A stretch of DNA of 64,000 nt from Cenarchaeum symbiosum A (GCA_000200715.1 DP000238.1:618154-682153), one strand, 5' to 3'. Positions 16,034-24,476 are shown, counted from the first letter of the stretch. Program-made: numbers and translations. Notes: generated by a model not told the origin, from the letters alone.

Positions 16034-17019
16034 GGGGCATCCCCGGCGCGCCGTATCTCGCCCCGGGGCTCCCCTGTCTCCTGCCGGGGCTCCTTGGCCT
16101 CGCCCGGGGGCTCACCCTCCTGCTTGGGCTCCCTCTTGGGCTCCCTCCTCTCGCGTTCCGTAGGTATCCCCTGGATTGTAGCCGCCATCTTTTCAAGGCC
16201 TATCGCATTTGAGAATACAGGATCCTCCGGAATGGTCATCTTTATTCCCAGCATGCCCTCGAGAGTCTCCCTCATGGTGGGCATCAGCGAGCCGCCCCCT
16301 GCTAGTATCACCCCTGTCGAGAGGTTCATCCTTGATGCCTCGTCTGCTATGTGCCGGGCCAGCATGCCCACCAGCCTTTCTGTCGCATGCGGGTCGGCTT
16401 TTAGCAGGGTGCCATATTCGACATAGGCGGCCCTCTTTGACCTGCTGGAGAGCTGCCCCGTCACAAATTCCGACGCCTTTTGCACCGATGTGCCGTCTAT
16501 CCTGCCCCTCAGTATCGACATGATCTCGGTGGTGCCGTGGCCCACGTTTATCACGCAGCCTTCGGTCCTGCCGCAGCTCACCAGCGTCCCGTATGCCTGC
16601 GGGAGCACAAGGCAGGATGCAGGCGACAGCTTTGAGGTTATCATCCTTTTTACGGTCCGGAGGTTCTCCCTTGAATCAAACGGAACGCCTGCTACAACTG
16701 CCGCGCGCGAAGACTCCACTCCTGTCCTCCTCAGGGCCTCCTGTGCCAGCATTCCATAGCCCCTTTCATCGCAGGGGGCGCCGTGCATTACCGGCCGGAT
16801 AAGTATCCCGTCCCTGCCCCCTCCCATCAAGGCAGCCTCCTCGCCGACAGCCTCGTCGAGAGCCCTGCGGTTTGTCGGAAGGTCTGTGATCAGCTTTCTT
16901 GCGTTGGAGTACGTGCAGGAGTATAATGATGGAAATCTGACCTTCATGCCCCTTGCATAAGCCTTGACAAAGCCCGTCCCGATGTCGAGCCCGACTGGTA
17001 TGGTATCCACGGCACGCAA
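16030..17019 (-). CDS. actin-like ATPase (ParM/Ta0583/PilM-like)
   Basis: This 329-residue protein has the actin-fold motifs in order. They are phosphate-1 VGLDIGTGFVKAY (about 9-21), phosphate-2 VINVGHGTTEIMSI (about 156-169) and the adenosine motif GVILAGGGSLMPTM (about 240-253). The length fits archaeal ParM/Ta0583-like proteins and also PilM, the actin-like part of type IV pilus assembly. The last 50 residues are a Pro/Glu/Arg-rich tail. It sits between a VirB11/TadA-like ATPase (10-base gap) and a 101-aa gene (4-base overlap), so a role in the pilus or secretion machine is more likely than plasmid segregation. Assignment to one subfamily is not possible by eye. Confidence 0.8.
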   Translation of the reverse strand: MRAVDTIPVGLDIGTGFVKAYARGMKVRFPSLYSCTYSNARKLITDLPTNRRALDEAVGEEAALMGGGRDGILIRPVMHGAPCDERGYGMLAQEALRRTGVESSRAAVVAGVPFDSRENLRTVKRMITSKLSPASCLVLPQAYGTLVSCGRTEGCVINVGHGTTEIMSILRGRIDGTSVQKASEFVTGQLSSRSKRAAYVEYGTLLKADPHATERLVGMLARHIADEASRMNLSTGVILAGGGSLMPTMRETLEGMLGIKMTIPEDPVFSNAIGLEKMAATIQGIPTERERREPKREPKQEGEPPGEAKEPRQETGEPRGEIRRAGDAP

Positions 17020-17028
17020 TGTGTATCG

Positions 17029-18501
17029 CTATTTAAGCGAGTAATATTCACTCAGTATCCCAAATACGGCTTTTATATTGAGCGCCTTTTTCTCCATGCA
17101 TTTTTCCAGCAATCCAATTCTTTTCTCCATGTCCGCGCCGGGGTCGTCTATCCCGCAGATATCTAGCGCCTCGGCGTACCTTTTGTGCGATGTTATATCT
17201 CCATGCAATACAAACCCGTCGGACCTTCTATCGTATGTATACACGGGCTCTGTGCGGACGGTCCCGTGTACGCCCGGTATTACCTCTGATATCGAGGTCA
17301 CCCTGCGCACGCTTTTGCCCGAGCGGCGTATCACGCCAGAGCGGGCGGCAAACCACAACAGGCCAAGCTCGCCGTCGGATATTTTGTTCCCGCGCATTCT
17401 CGTCAGCGCGCCTTCTGCCGATGATGCATGAAAGGAGGTAAGGCCGCCGTGGCCCGTCCCCACGCTCTGGAATAGAGCATCCATGTCGTTGAGCCTTATC
17501 TCGCCTACTATCTCATAGTCGGGCTTTTGCGTGAGGGATATGTCTATCAAATGGCGTATCGTCACGTCGAATTTGTCAGATAACATGCCATAGCTTCTCC
17601 TTGTATTCAGGCGGACCCAGTCCTCGTGGGGTATCTGCAATTCGAGCGTATCTTCTATGGTAAGTATCCTCCATCTTGGGTTGAGCATGGATATTAGAGA
17701 GGCCAAGAGGGTCGTCTTGCCGGAGCCGGTAGCCCCTATTACCAGGCCGACAGCCTTTGCATCGAGCAAAGTCCACAGGTAGGCGGCCATGGGGGCTGTC
17801 AATGTGCCCGAGTATAGCATGTGGGTTATGGTGAATGGCTCTGATGGAAACTTGCGTATGGATATGGACGGCCCGGGCTTTGATACCTGGCTTCCATAGG
17901 TAGATGATATCCTCGAGCCGTCGTCCATGTATGTGACGCTCATCGGCCGCGCGTCTGTCGGCTCTGTGCCCGTCCTTCCGTATATCCTCTGTATGAACCG
18001 CTCCATGTCGTCTTCGCCCTCAAAGCGGACGTTTGTGCAAAGCGTGTGAAACCTCCCCGAATACCTCTTGTGGACCACCCGGACGTCCCTCTGGTATGCA
18101 GAGCATAGTATGTCCTCTATGTCGGGGTCGCGCATCAGCGGGTCGAGTATTCCATAGCCGATTATCTCGCGCCGTATGTAGTATTTTAAATCGGGAAAGA
18201 TCTCTTTTGCCTCGCCGAGTTTTTTCAGGCGCCCTGCAGTATCCCAGAATGCCTCTTCGAGCCTTGCAGCTAGCACGCCGGAATCCGGGCCGTCATCGCC
18301 AAGGTCGACCCCTGAGCTTATCCTTTTTAGAATGGTATCGTACAGGGCAGACGCGCCGTCCCCAACTGGGGGCTCGCGGACCATGTACCTTCCGTCCGTT
18401 GTAATGTATACCTTGACGGGCCCCATGGAATACTCTTCTATGACATCGAGCCCTGCGGGGTCGACATCCATCGAGCATATCTTGTACCTGGGGGCGGGCA
18501 C
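17029..18501 (-). CDS. VirB11/TadA/FlaI-type secretion ATPase
   Basis: This 490-residue hexameric traffic-ATPase homologue starts at GTG 18501; ATG 18471 is an alternative. The N-terminal domain includes GYGILDPLMRDPDIEDILCS, typical of archaeal GspE/FlaI/TadA proteins. Walker A is GATGSGKTT (about 256-264), the Asp box region is ILTIEDTLELQ, and the His box is GHGGLTSFHA. It energises assembly of a pilus or secretion system at the inner face of the membrane. It is the first gene of the operon that continues with the actin-like and TrbL-like genes. A TadC/FlaJ-like partner lies at 40324-42174. Confidence 0.88.
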   Translation of the reverse strand: MPAPRYKICSMDVDPAGLDVIEEYSMGPVKVYITTDGRYMVREPPVGDGASALYDTILKRISSGVDLGDDGPDSGVLAARLEEAFWDTAGRLKKLGEAKEIFPDLKYYIRREIIGYGILDPLMRDPDIEDILCSAYQRDVRVVHKRYSGRFHTLCTNVRFEGEDDMERFIQRIYGRTGTEPTDARPMSVTYMDDGSRISSTYGSQVSKPGPSISIRKFPSEPFTITHMLYSGTLTAPMAAYLWTLLDAKAVGLVIGATGSGKTTLLASLISMLNPRWRILTIEDTLELQIPHEDWVRLNTRRSYGMLSDKFDVTIRHLIDISLTQKPDYEIVGEIRLNDMDALFQSVGTGHGGLTSFHASSAEGALTRMRGNKISDGELGLLWFAARSGVIRRSGKSVRRVTSISEVIPGVHGTVRTEPVYTYDRRSDGFVLHGDITSHKRYAEALDICGIDDPGADMEKRIGLLEKCMEKKALNIKAVFGILSEYYSLK

Positions 18502-18594
18502 CGGTGTTTATCGTGTGGGGGGATTTAAGGGCCGCATGGGTGCCCTGCGCCTGCATGGGACAGTCCTGGGCGCCTGGCCGCGGCTATCCGCGGC

Positions 18595-18918
18595 TTATGC
18601 GGCCCATCTCTGCATGAGCCTTGCCGGCCAGACTATGCAGCGGGCCATGGCAAGCCATGTGCCGTAATGGACGCATATCGCAAGAAATCCAAACAACATG
18701 TGCTGGCCGGCCATCTCCCCCAGGCCGTATCCGACAAAGAACGTGGGCCACAGCGGGGGCGGGAGCACGGCTGTAAGCAGGGCCGAACTTCCTATCACGG
18801 GGAAGAGTGCTGCCAGCAAAAAGAACAGGGTCCCGTATGTGGGCAGTACCGGGTAGACCAGCCTTATCCTGTTGCCCCTGCCAAAGAAACTCGTCATCCC
18901 GCCTGCAATGCCTGTCAT
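18595..18918 (-). CDS. small multi-pass membrane protein
   Basis: About 107 residues from ATG 18918 (ATG 18897 also possible) with three or four hydrophobic segments. GNRIRLVYPVLPTYG and GTWLAMARCIVWPARL resemble NDRIRLLYLVLPAWG and GAWLAAARLIVWLAGL of the protein at 22486-23007, so the two are paralogues. It lies in the divergent region between the VirB11-like and VirB4-like genes. Function unknown. A longer frame extends upstream into the VirB4 promoter and is rejected. Confidence 0.55.
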   Translation of the reverse strand: MTGIAGGMTSFFGRGNRIRLVYPVLPTYGTLFFLLAALFPVIGSSALLTAVLPPPLWPTFFVGYGLGEMAGQHMLFGFLAICVHYGTWLAMARCIVWPARLMQRWAA

Positions 18919-19030
18919 GCCGGGGCAGCCAGGCCGCAGCCGGATATGCCTTGCGTGCGTTGGAACGGGCTGATGATGCGCGCGGCATCTGCCGGATTTG
19001 CCAAAGCCGGCCGCCCCCGCCGGCCGGGGC

Positions 19031-19038
19031 CTTTTATA
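19031..19038 (+). promoter_or_regulatory. TATA-like box of VirB4-like gene
   Basis: CTTTTATA lies 20-27 bases before ATG 19058, in the usual place for a leaderless archaeal transcript. This decides for 19058 rather than the earlier in-frame starts at 18998 or 19040. Confidence 0.6.
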
Positions 19039-19057
19039 CATGCACGCGTTATGCCGC

Positions 19058-20944
19058 ATGTTCGGATCAGAGGCCCGCAAGCCTGGAGCACGCGGCCCCG
19101 CCAGGAGGCCCGCCGTCTCCTACCAGATATCTCCTACCAACTATCTGATACTGTCCGAGGGTGAAAGAGACGAGGTGCTGCGACGCTTCGTCCGGATAAT
19201 GGCCGGAGTGGAGAAAAAGCTCCGCGTTACGATACGGAACCAGTCAGTGCAGGCCTCGTATGCAGGCAGGCCGTACAGGTATACAGAAAAGATGGTCTAC
19301 TTTACGTCCCGGCAGGACCTTGGGCCCGCCATAATGGCGGGCGGCTTCAAGAGCACGCGCCTCGACGAGCCCGTATCTGATGAGATATCCCGGGAGCGCC
19401 TGCACCATATGGATATGGCCGACGGCACTCTATGCAGGGCATATACAGTATATGATCATGCGCGCTCTATCTCTCCTGCGTGGATAAACGGGATAGCCTC
19501 GCTCTCTGATATACTGAATATAGATGTCTCCCCCGTCAGCCCGCATGCGGCCCGCAGGATGCTAGTATCCCATGCCAACACGCTTGATTCTTCTGCAAAC
19601 AGGCGGGCTAGGGAAGAGGCAGAAGAGGCCCGCCACGTAAACGACCTGGTCCAAAAGCAGGAGACTGTCATATACGAATGCGGGCTGACCGCGATGGTCA
19701 CCGCCCGGGATGCATCCTCGCTTGCAAAAAAGTGCGCCGAGTTTGAGCGCCAGGCGCGGTGGTCGCAGATCAGGCTGCTCTCCGTCCGGGGCAGGCAAAA
19801 GGCCACCCTAGACGGCTGGGGCCACCGGTTTCTCTACGAGGGCTCCGGCATGGCCGCATTCTACCCCTTTGAGAGCAGCGACATGATAGAGGCCGACGGG
19901 GCGGGCGGCGTGTACATTGGCAGCAACGAGCTTACCGGCACCCCCGTCATATACGACTACCTCCGGCGCTCCAATTATAACATGACCATACTCGGCTCGT
20001 CGGGCGCGGGAAAGTCTGTCGCCGCCAAGACCTACATAGACAACTTTCGCCGCATGCTGTCTGAAAAGTACGGCGCATCCCAGCCGTACAAGGCCTACAT
20101 ACTGGACCTGCACGGAGAATACGCGCAGCTGGCAGAATACCTGGAAATGAACGTGCTAAATATCATGGATAGGACGGAGCTTGGCCTCGACCCGTTCCAC
20201 CTTCTTGATACGGGCGACCAGGCAGTTGATATGCTGGCTACCGTCTCCGAGATGCCTGCAAACCTGCGCAGCTTGGCCATATCGCGCGCGCAGGGCGCGG
20301 GCTCTGTTGCTGATCTTGTCCAGATACTTCAAAATGACAAGACAGGCCATGCAGAGGACTGTCGACGGGCGGCCACGTACCTTTTGGAATTTGCCGAAGG
20401 CGAGCTTGCCGGGATGTTCCGCGGGGACCTGCCCCTGCACGGGAGGACCGTCGTCACCCTGAGAAACGCCGACAAGTCAAAAATAAACGCGATGCTGATC
20501 TCGCTCATCCTGCAAAGAATCTGGAACGACATACGAAGGACGGAACGGCATGTGCCCAAGCTGCTAGTCATAGAGGAGGCGTGGTTTGTGCTGTCCATGC
20601 CGTCGACAGCCCGGATCATAGACGATATCGCCCGCTCGGGAAGAAAAGAGAACCTCCACTGTTTAGTAATGACGCAGGATATAGACGAGATGATAACGAG
20701 CCCGGCAGGCGCGGCAGTGATAAAAAACTCTGCCACCATGATGATGCTGCGGCTGGTCAAAGAGACTGCCGTAAAGCTGCAGGGCGTACTTGCCCTCTCC
20801 GACAAGGAAAGAGACGAGATCACCATGCTTGATACGGGCCAGGCCATGGTGCGCGCAGACAACAACCGCATAAAGCTAAAGGTGCGCCCGACCCCCGCCC
20901 AGCTCAAGAAATTCGACACCTCGGCTGGCGGCTTTACTGCATAG
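19058..20944 (+). CDS. VirB4/TraC-like secretion ATPase
   Basis: This 628-residue protein has Walker A GSSGAGKSVAAK (about 313-324) after an N-terminal domain of about 300 residues. Then follow AYILDLHGEY, a Walker B-like KLLVIEEAWFVL, and the C-terminal motifs RSGRKENLHCLVMTQ and NSATMMMLRL. These are hallmarks of the VirB4 family, which powers substrate transfer or pilus biogenesis in type IV secretion. It is monocistronic, with its own TATA box, divergent from the VirB11-like operon and convergent with amoC. A conjugation-type role is inferred from the family, with partners at 13689-18501 and 42176-44827. Confidence 0.9.
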   Translation: MFGSEARKPGARGPARRPAVSYQISPTNYLILSEGERDEVLRRFVRIMAGVEKKLRVTIRNQSVQASYAGRPYRYTEKMVYFTSRQDLGPAIMAGGFKSTRLDEPVSDEISRERLHHMDMADGTLCRAYTVYDHARSISPAWINGIASLSDILNIDVSPVSPHAARRMLVSHANTLDSSANRRAREEAEEARHVNDLVQKQETVIYECGLTAMVTARDASSLAKKCAEFERQARWSQIRLLSVRGRQKATLDGWGHRFLYEGSGMAAFYPFESSDMIEADGAGGVYIGSNELTGTPVIYDYLRRSNYNMTILGSSGAGKSVAAKTYIDNFRRMLSEKYGASQPYKAYILDLHGEYAQLAEYLEMNVLNIMDRTELGLDPFHLLDTGDQAVDMLATVSEMPANLRSLAISRAQGAGSVADLVQILQNDKTGHAEDCRRAATYLLEFAEGELAGMFRGDLPLHGRTVVTLRNADKSKINAMLISLILQRIWNDIRRTERHVPKLLVIEEAWFVLSMPSTARIIDDIARSGRKENLHCLVMTQDIDEMITSPAGAAVIKNSATMMMLRLVKETAVKLQGVLALSDKERDEITMLDTGQAMVRADNNRIKLKVRPTPAQLKKFDTSAGGFTA

Positions 20945-20953
20945 TCTCATCGA

Positions 20954-20971
20954 TATATGCCGCGGCATATA
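20954..20971. terminator. 18-bp perfect palindrome between convergent genes
   Basis: TATATGCCGCGGCATATA is a perfect palindrome between the VirB4-like stop (20944) and the amoC stop (21006). On the minus strand, amoC is followed by a T-rich run (about 20975-21003) of the type that ends archaeal transcripts. The palindrome could back it up for both directions. Confidence 0.55.
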
Positions 20972-21005
20972 CCTTGAAAATTAAAAGATAAAAAAGAAGA
21001 AATGA

Positions 21006-21569
21006 CTACGGTATCGATCTGCTGTACAATTTACCTTCCAGGGCCATCTTGTACATTTCGGCGACATACGGGTTCTCACCCGGCGTCTCCGCACCCAGCT
21101 CTATGAGCCTTGCATATACCCTGACCACGTAAGCCAGCGCACCCATAAACGCCACTACAACGCCCATGTTGAACATCCAGTGGTTGGGGACTGCAAAGAT
21201 CTCTTCTACGAACCAGAAGTGCCACATCTCGTTTACCCCGATTGTAAACATGGTGGCCAGATAACCTAGAATGGTCATCTTGAGCCCCGTGTTCATGGAG
21301 TTGTTGGGGCCGCGAAGTGTGGGAACCCTGCGGTCATAGATGGCTACTGAACCCCATCCGAGTGGCAGAGCCACAAAGTGGGAGTATAGCCACCAGTGTG
21401 CAGGAGTAAACGCACTGTCCCGGATGGACGTCTGGTGTAGAGAGCCGTCAACGAAGTTGTCGACCTCGACCGATGCCGCAACTGAACCCATGGCAATCAT
21501 AATCATCCAGATCTTCTTTAGACGCTGGATCTCGACTTCCTTTGGGATTAGAGCGGGCATCTGTGCCAT
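21006..21569 (-). CDS. amoC: ammonia monooxygenase subunit C
   Basis: This 187-residue membrane protein matches the thaumarchaeal AmoC sequence as I remember it: DSAFTPAHWWLYSHFVALPL, MWHFWFVEEIFAVPNHWMFN and a C-terminal helix with YVVRVYARLIELG. The length is that of the archaeal subunit, shorter than bacterial AmoC. It is part of the membrane-bound copper enzyme that oxidises ammonia to hydroxylamine. The conserved Asp/Glu/His residues of the first and fourth motifs are present. No amoA, amoB or amoX is seen in this window, so the gene stands alone with its own strong TATA promoter. Confidence 0.95.
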   Translation of the reverse strand: MAQMPALIPKEVEIQRLKKIWMIMIAMGSVAASVEVDNFVDGSLHQTSIRDSAFTPAHWWLYSHFVALPLGWGSVAIYDRRVPTLRGPNNSMNTGLKMTILGYLATMFTIGVNEMWHFWFVEEIFAVPNHWMFNMGVVVAFMGALAYVVRVYARLIELGAETPGENPYVAEMYKMALEGKLYSRSIP

Positions 21570-21590
21570 GAGTACACTATTCCATTATAC

Positions 21591-21600
21591 GATATAAAAA
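21591..21600 (-). promoter_or_regulatory. amoC TATA box
   Basis: Read on the minus strand, TTTTTATATC lies 22-31 bases before the amoC ATG. This spacing predicts a transcript with almost no leader. It is the clearest promoter in the window. Confidence 0.75.
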
Positions 21601-21604
21601 GCGG

Positions 21605-21663
21605 TATGGAATTGGGTGGAATTTTATGTTATAATCATATAAAATAAACAGTTTAATTCCATA
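21605..21663. promoter_or_regulatory. inverted repeat in AT-rich region upstream of amoC
   Basis: TATGGAATT (21605-21613) and AATTCCATA (21655-21663) form a 9-bp inverted repeat, and a third ATTCCAT lies at 21579-21585, on the gene side of the TATA box. The surrounding 21601-21750 is markedly AT-rich compared with the window. A regulator binding site is possible; it may also be chance in AT-rich DNA. Confidence 0.35.
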
Positions 21664-21770
21664 TTGTATAATAATATTGTTCATATCCTGCATATATTGG
21701 AACACATTGTATACGCCTTGCAATGTTATACATAGATGTTCAACACAAGAGCCGGCTGGTACGGGACCGG

Positions 21771-22388
21771 CTATTCGTTGAACCGGCGTATTACATCCAG
21801 GAGGTCCCGCGTATAGTCAGACCGGGAGGCTTGGAGAACCTGCGGGGTATCGTCCCAGACGCCTATTATGATGCAGAGGTCGTCTATTCTCTCGCCGGTC
21901 TGCTCCTCCCACATGTGTGAGTATGCCGCTGCCTGAAGATAGTACGGGTAGGCATATTCCTCCGTCTTGGGCCGCCTCGAGTTCTTGAAGTCTATTACGC
22001 AGGGGGAGCCGTCAAAGTCCGCTATGCAGTCGGTTGTCCCTGCCACCCCGAGGCCGCTTGAATACATGGGCAGCTCAAGCGCGCGGATGTTGCCTATCCT
22101 GTCGAGGTCCGGCATCATGCCGTCTAGCAGGCGCACGGCGCGGCCGTCTTCTTCATCGGATGGAGAGCCTGCTTGCTTGGACTGCAGATGCTCCTCTATC
22201 CGCCGGTGGAGGTGCCTGCCCACTTTGAGTGATTCCGATGATATGCGGTTGGCCTCGGCTTCTCCGACGCGCGCCCGCCAGCGCATGATGGCATCTTTGT
22301 TCAGTATCGAGAGGACGGTAGTGATGGACGGGTACTTTTTGCCATCATGGGTATAGTACCGCCTGCCGCCCTTTGAGGTGATCTTCAC
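21771..22388 (-). CDS. PD-(D/E)XK nuclease of RecB/MGME1 type
   Basis: This 205-residue protein opens with KKYPSITTVLSILN, as in phage-type and MGME1-like exonucleases. Catalytic residues fit PD-(D/E)XK: Glu105 (ALELP), Asp120 (GTTDCIADF), Asp133-x-Lys135 (VIDFK) and a Gln152-x3-Tyr156 motif (LQAAAY). It probably trims or resects DNA. The GTG start at 22388 lies 24-33 bases after a TATA-like TTATTTAG. It is a single gene with no recombination partner nearby; it lies close to the amoC upstream region. Confidence 0.8.
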   Translation of the reverse strand: MKITSKGGRRYYTHDGKKYPSITTVLSILNKDAIMRWRARVGEAEANRISSESLKVGRHLHRRIEEHLQSKQAGSPSDEEDGRAVRLLDGMMPDLDRIGNIRALELPMYSSGLGVAGTTDCIADFDGSPCVIDFKNSRRPKTEEYAYPYYLQAAAYSHMWEEQTGERIDDLCIIIGVWDDTPQVLQASRSDYTRDLLDVIRRFNE

Positions 22389-22485
22389 AGGTGCCCCTGG
22401 AATGGGGCGGCTAAATAATCATACCGCGGTCAGTGAATCCGCCGGCAGAACATTCGGTAGGCCCGCGGGTCTTGCTCCCCGCGCA

Positions 22486-23007
22486 TCACGGGCGCCGCCC
22501 CCGGATGCGGCGGTACTCGTCGCGCGCCAGCTTGTACGCCATAAAGTACGGGGGAGGTATTATCAGCAGGAGGACGGCGATCATCTGGAACACGGCCAAA
22601 AGGTCTGCTTCTGCCGGCAGGGGCATGCCGCGCCGGAACTGCAGCAGAACAAACAGGGCCGCGGCAGCCGACAGCATGTATATCAGAAGGCATTTTGTTC
22701 CCGCGGACGGGTACCAGCGCATGCCTCTCCGCATCCTGCGGAGCCCTGCCAGCCAGACTATGAGGCGGGCCGCGGCCAGCCAGGCGCCTGCGATGGTGAA
22801 CAGGATCAGGGCGTGCATGGGCGTCCCGCCGCCGACCACCGGCCTTGCCGAAGTGTGGACGACCAATGCCAGCAAAGAGGAATGTATCGACGAGTGGAAC
22901 AACAGGATATCTGCCCAGCCAATGTGGAAGTGCGATGCAACCAGCGTCGTGGCCAGGCCCCATGCGGGAAGCACCAGGTACAGCAGCCTTATCCTGTCGT
23001 TCATCAT
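22486..23007 (-). CDS. multi-pass membrane protein, paralogue of 18595-18918
   Basis: About 173 residues from ATG 23007 (ATG 23004 equally possible), with four or five hydrophobic segments. The segments NDRIRLLYLVLPAWG and GAWLAAARLIVWLAGL match the protein near the VirB4-like gene. The last 20 residues are basic (ARDEYRRIRGRRP), probably cytoplasmic. Function unknown. A 270-residue frame on the opposite strand is a shadow. Confidence 0.65.
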   Translation of the reverse strand: MMNDRIRLLYLVLPAWGLATTLVASHFHIGWADILLFHSSIHSSLLALVVHTSARPVVGGGTPMHALILFTIAGAWLAAARLIVWLAGLRRMRRGMRWYPSAGTKCLLIYMLSAAAALFVLLQFRRGMPLPAEADLLAVFQMIAVLLLIIPPPYFMAYKLARDEYRRIRGRRP

Positions 23008-23158
23008 ACAACGGACCTGATGGCACCGGAATTTTTGCAGCATGCGGCAGCCGGCGCCCCCGTGATGCCGCTCATCGCCGTCGGCGGTACTGCGGCCATA
23101 CTTAAACCGGGCGGGGCCCGGCGGCTGTGCCTGCGAAAAATGCGGCGCACAACGGGCG

Positions 23159-23560
23159 CTATGTCCGGCGCAGCAGGCGCCGGTTCATAGAATATCCTGT
23201 ACAGTGTATGGCCCCCATTATCAGCAGGGCAGCCCCGGTTACTGCCGCCGACATGGAATACACTGCGAAATACGGCACGGCCAGAACAGCAAGGAAGAGC
23301 TCCAATATGCACTGCACGGCGATGGCTCCGCGCAGGCCGTGCCTTGCAGCCCAGGAAAACACCGGCGACGACTCCATTGAACAGACTGTTCTGCGCCCAA
23401 AACGCACTGTAGACCGCACGTCGAGTGTAGCAAACATGCAGTATGCGGCGGCCCCCGCGGCCAGCATGTAGTGCTCCGACCATGCAGGCGCGCGCAGGGC
23501 CGCATACAGGATGAGCGCCGAGAGCGGCGCGAGGAGAAAAAAAATAGGAATTTTCAGCAC
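23159..23560 (-). CDS. small integral membrane protein (about 4 segments)
   Basis: 133 residues, beginning MLKIPIFFLLAPLSALIL, with hydrophobic segments near 5-25, 30-45, 75-95 and 97-117 and an Arg-rich end. It overlaps the preceding gene (23554-23853) by 7 bases, so they are probably co-transcribed. No known family recognised. Confidence 0.65.
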   Translation of the reverse strand: MLKIPIFFLLAPLSALILYAALRAPAWSEHYMLAAGAAAYCMFATLDVRSTVRFGRRTVCSMESSPVFSWAARHGLRGAIAVQCILELFLAVLAVPYFAVYSMSAAVTGAALLIMGAIHCTGYSMNRRLLRRT

Positions 23561-23853
23561 GGGTCTGCCCGCTTGGGGTCCACCCGGAGCATCACCACCG
23601 CCACTATTACCGCAAACAGCAGGACTATCCGGGCAAACCAGAGGACCGTCTGGAAGAGCTCGTCTATGTTGGTGGCCACCTCCTCGGGGACCAGCGTTCC
23701 CGTGCTGTTGAAGAGGGAGTTGCTATCGGATCCGCTGAGCGCCGGTATGAGAAGCGGCGCCACCCAGATTATTATCGCGGCTATGACGACCGAGGTGACT
23801 ATCCCCTGGTATTTCCCGACTGATTCAGAGTCCTCTTTGCGCTTTTCCAGCAT
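23554..23853 (-). CDS. small membrane protein with two segments
   Basis: 99 residues from ATG 23853; ATG 23862 would leave too little room after the TATA-like CTTAAATA at 23875-23882. After a charged start (MLEKRKEDSESVGKYQG) come two hydrophobic segments near 20-40 and 73-90, joined by a polar loop. It is the first gene of a two-gene operon and divergent from the TBP gene. Function unknown. Confidence 0.65.
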   Translation of the reverse strand: MLEKRKEDSESVGKYQGIVTSVVIAAIIIWVAPLLIPALSGSDSNSLFNSTGTLVPEEVATNIDELFQTVLWFARIVLLFAVIVAVVMLRVDPKRADPC

Positions 23854-23909
23854 GGCCGGCAATGATGTTCACTATTTAAGCCCGCTTTTATCCCCGAGCC
23901 GTATGTCCA

Positions 23910-24452
23910 GTGTTGGCCCCGGTTATCCTGTACGTGGAGAACGTGACGGCAGTCTCCCACTGCGGAAAAAGGATGGATGTCGACGGGCTGGCGGTTACAA
24001 AGGGCGCGCTAAAAGAGCACGGCTTCCGGTCGGCGCAGTTCCGCTATGAGAGGGGAGTCGCATCAAGATGCGGGGCCTTTGTTACAGTGCATGTATTCTC
24101 GTCGGGGGCTATCACGTGCGTGGGCTCAAAGAGCGTGCCGCGGGCTATATCGTGCATGCGGGATGCGATGAAAAAGATCGGCGTGACAGAAAAGCCGCCC
24201 ATAACAGTTAGGCAGCTGCTAGTCTGCGGGGTGATCAGGACAGGCTGGCATCCCGTCATGGAGGGGCTGCAGGACAGGTACGAGGTGAGAAGGGAGGCTG
24301 CATTTCCAGGGGTTATGGTAAGAGGGCACGGAACGCTTGCGCGGCTATACCTGGCGGATCCCGTAAAGATCACCTGCATGGGGCCTGACATGGGCGGGAT
24401 AACCCGACTTGCCGCCGAGATATACCGGGCGATACGGCCCGGCCCGCCTTAA
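23910..24452 (+). CDS. divergent TATA-binding protein
   Basis: 180 residues, the usual archaeal TBP length, with the two-fold saddle. The first half has VENVTAV and VFSSGAITCVGSKS, which match the TBP motifs VENVVAS and IFSSGKMVCTGAKS. The second half has LLVCGVI and KITCMGP at the equivalent places. Several normally constant positions differ (for example PGVMVRGHG in place of PGLVYR), so it is a diverged paralogue. GTG 23910 lies 17-26 bases after CTTTTATCC. It would recruit TFB and RNA polymerase to a subset of promoters; a TFB paralogue is at 49233-49943. Promoter choice is inference. Confidence 0.85.
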   Translation: MLAPVILYVENVTAVSHCGKRMDVDGLAVTKGALKEHGFRSAQFRYERGVASRCGAFVTVHVFSSGAITCVGSKSVPRAISCMRDAMKKIGVTEKPPITVRQLLVCGVIRTGWHPVMEGLQDRYEVRREAAFPGVMVRGHGTLARLYLADPVKITCMGPDMGGITRLAAEIYRAIRPGPP

Positions 24453-24456
24453 ATAG
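24448..24456 (+). promoter_or_regulatory. TATA-like box of pilin-like gene
   Basis: CTTAAATAG lies 21-29 bases before ATG 24477, directly after the TBP gene's stop. Confidence 0.55.
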
Positions 24457-24476
24457 AATAGCCCATTTCTGTTCCA

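Noticed and set aside
22378-23190. 270-codon plus-strand frame
   Set aside because: The minus strand carries a membrane protein with a paralogue at 18595-18918. The plus frame has a Gln/Arg-rich antisense composition.
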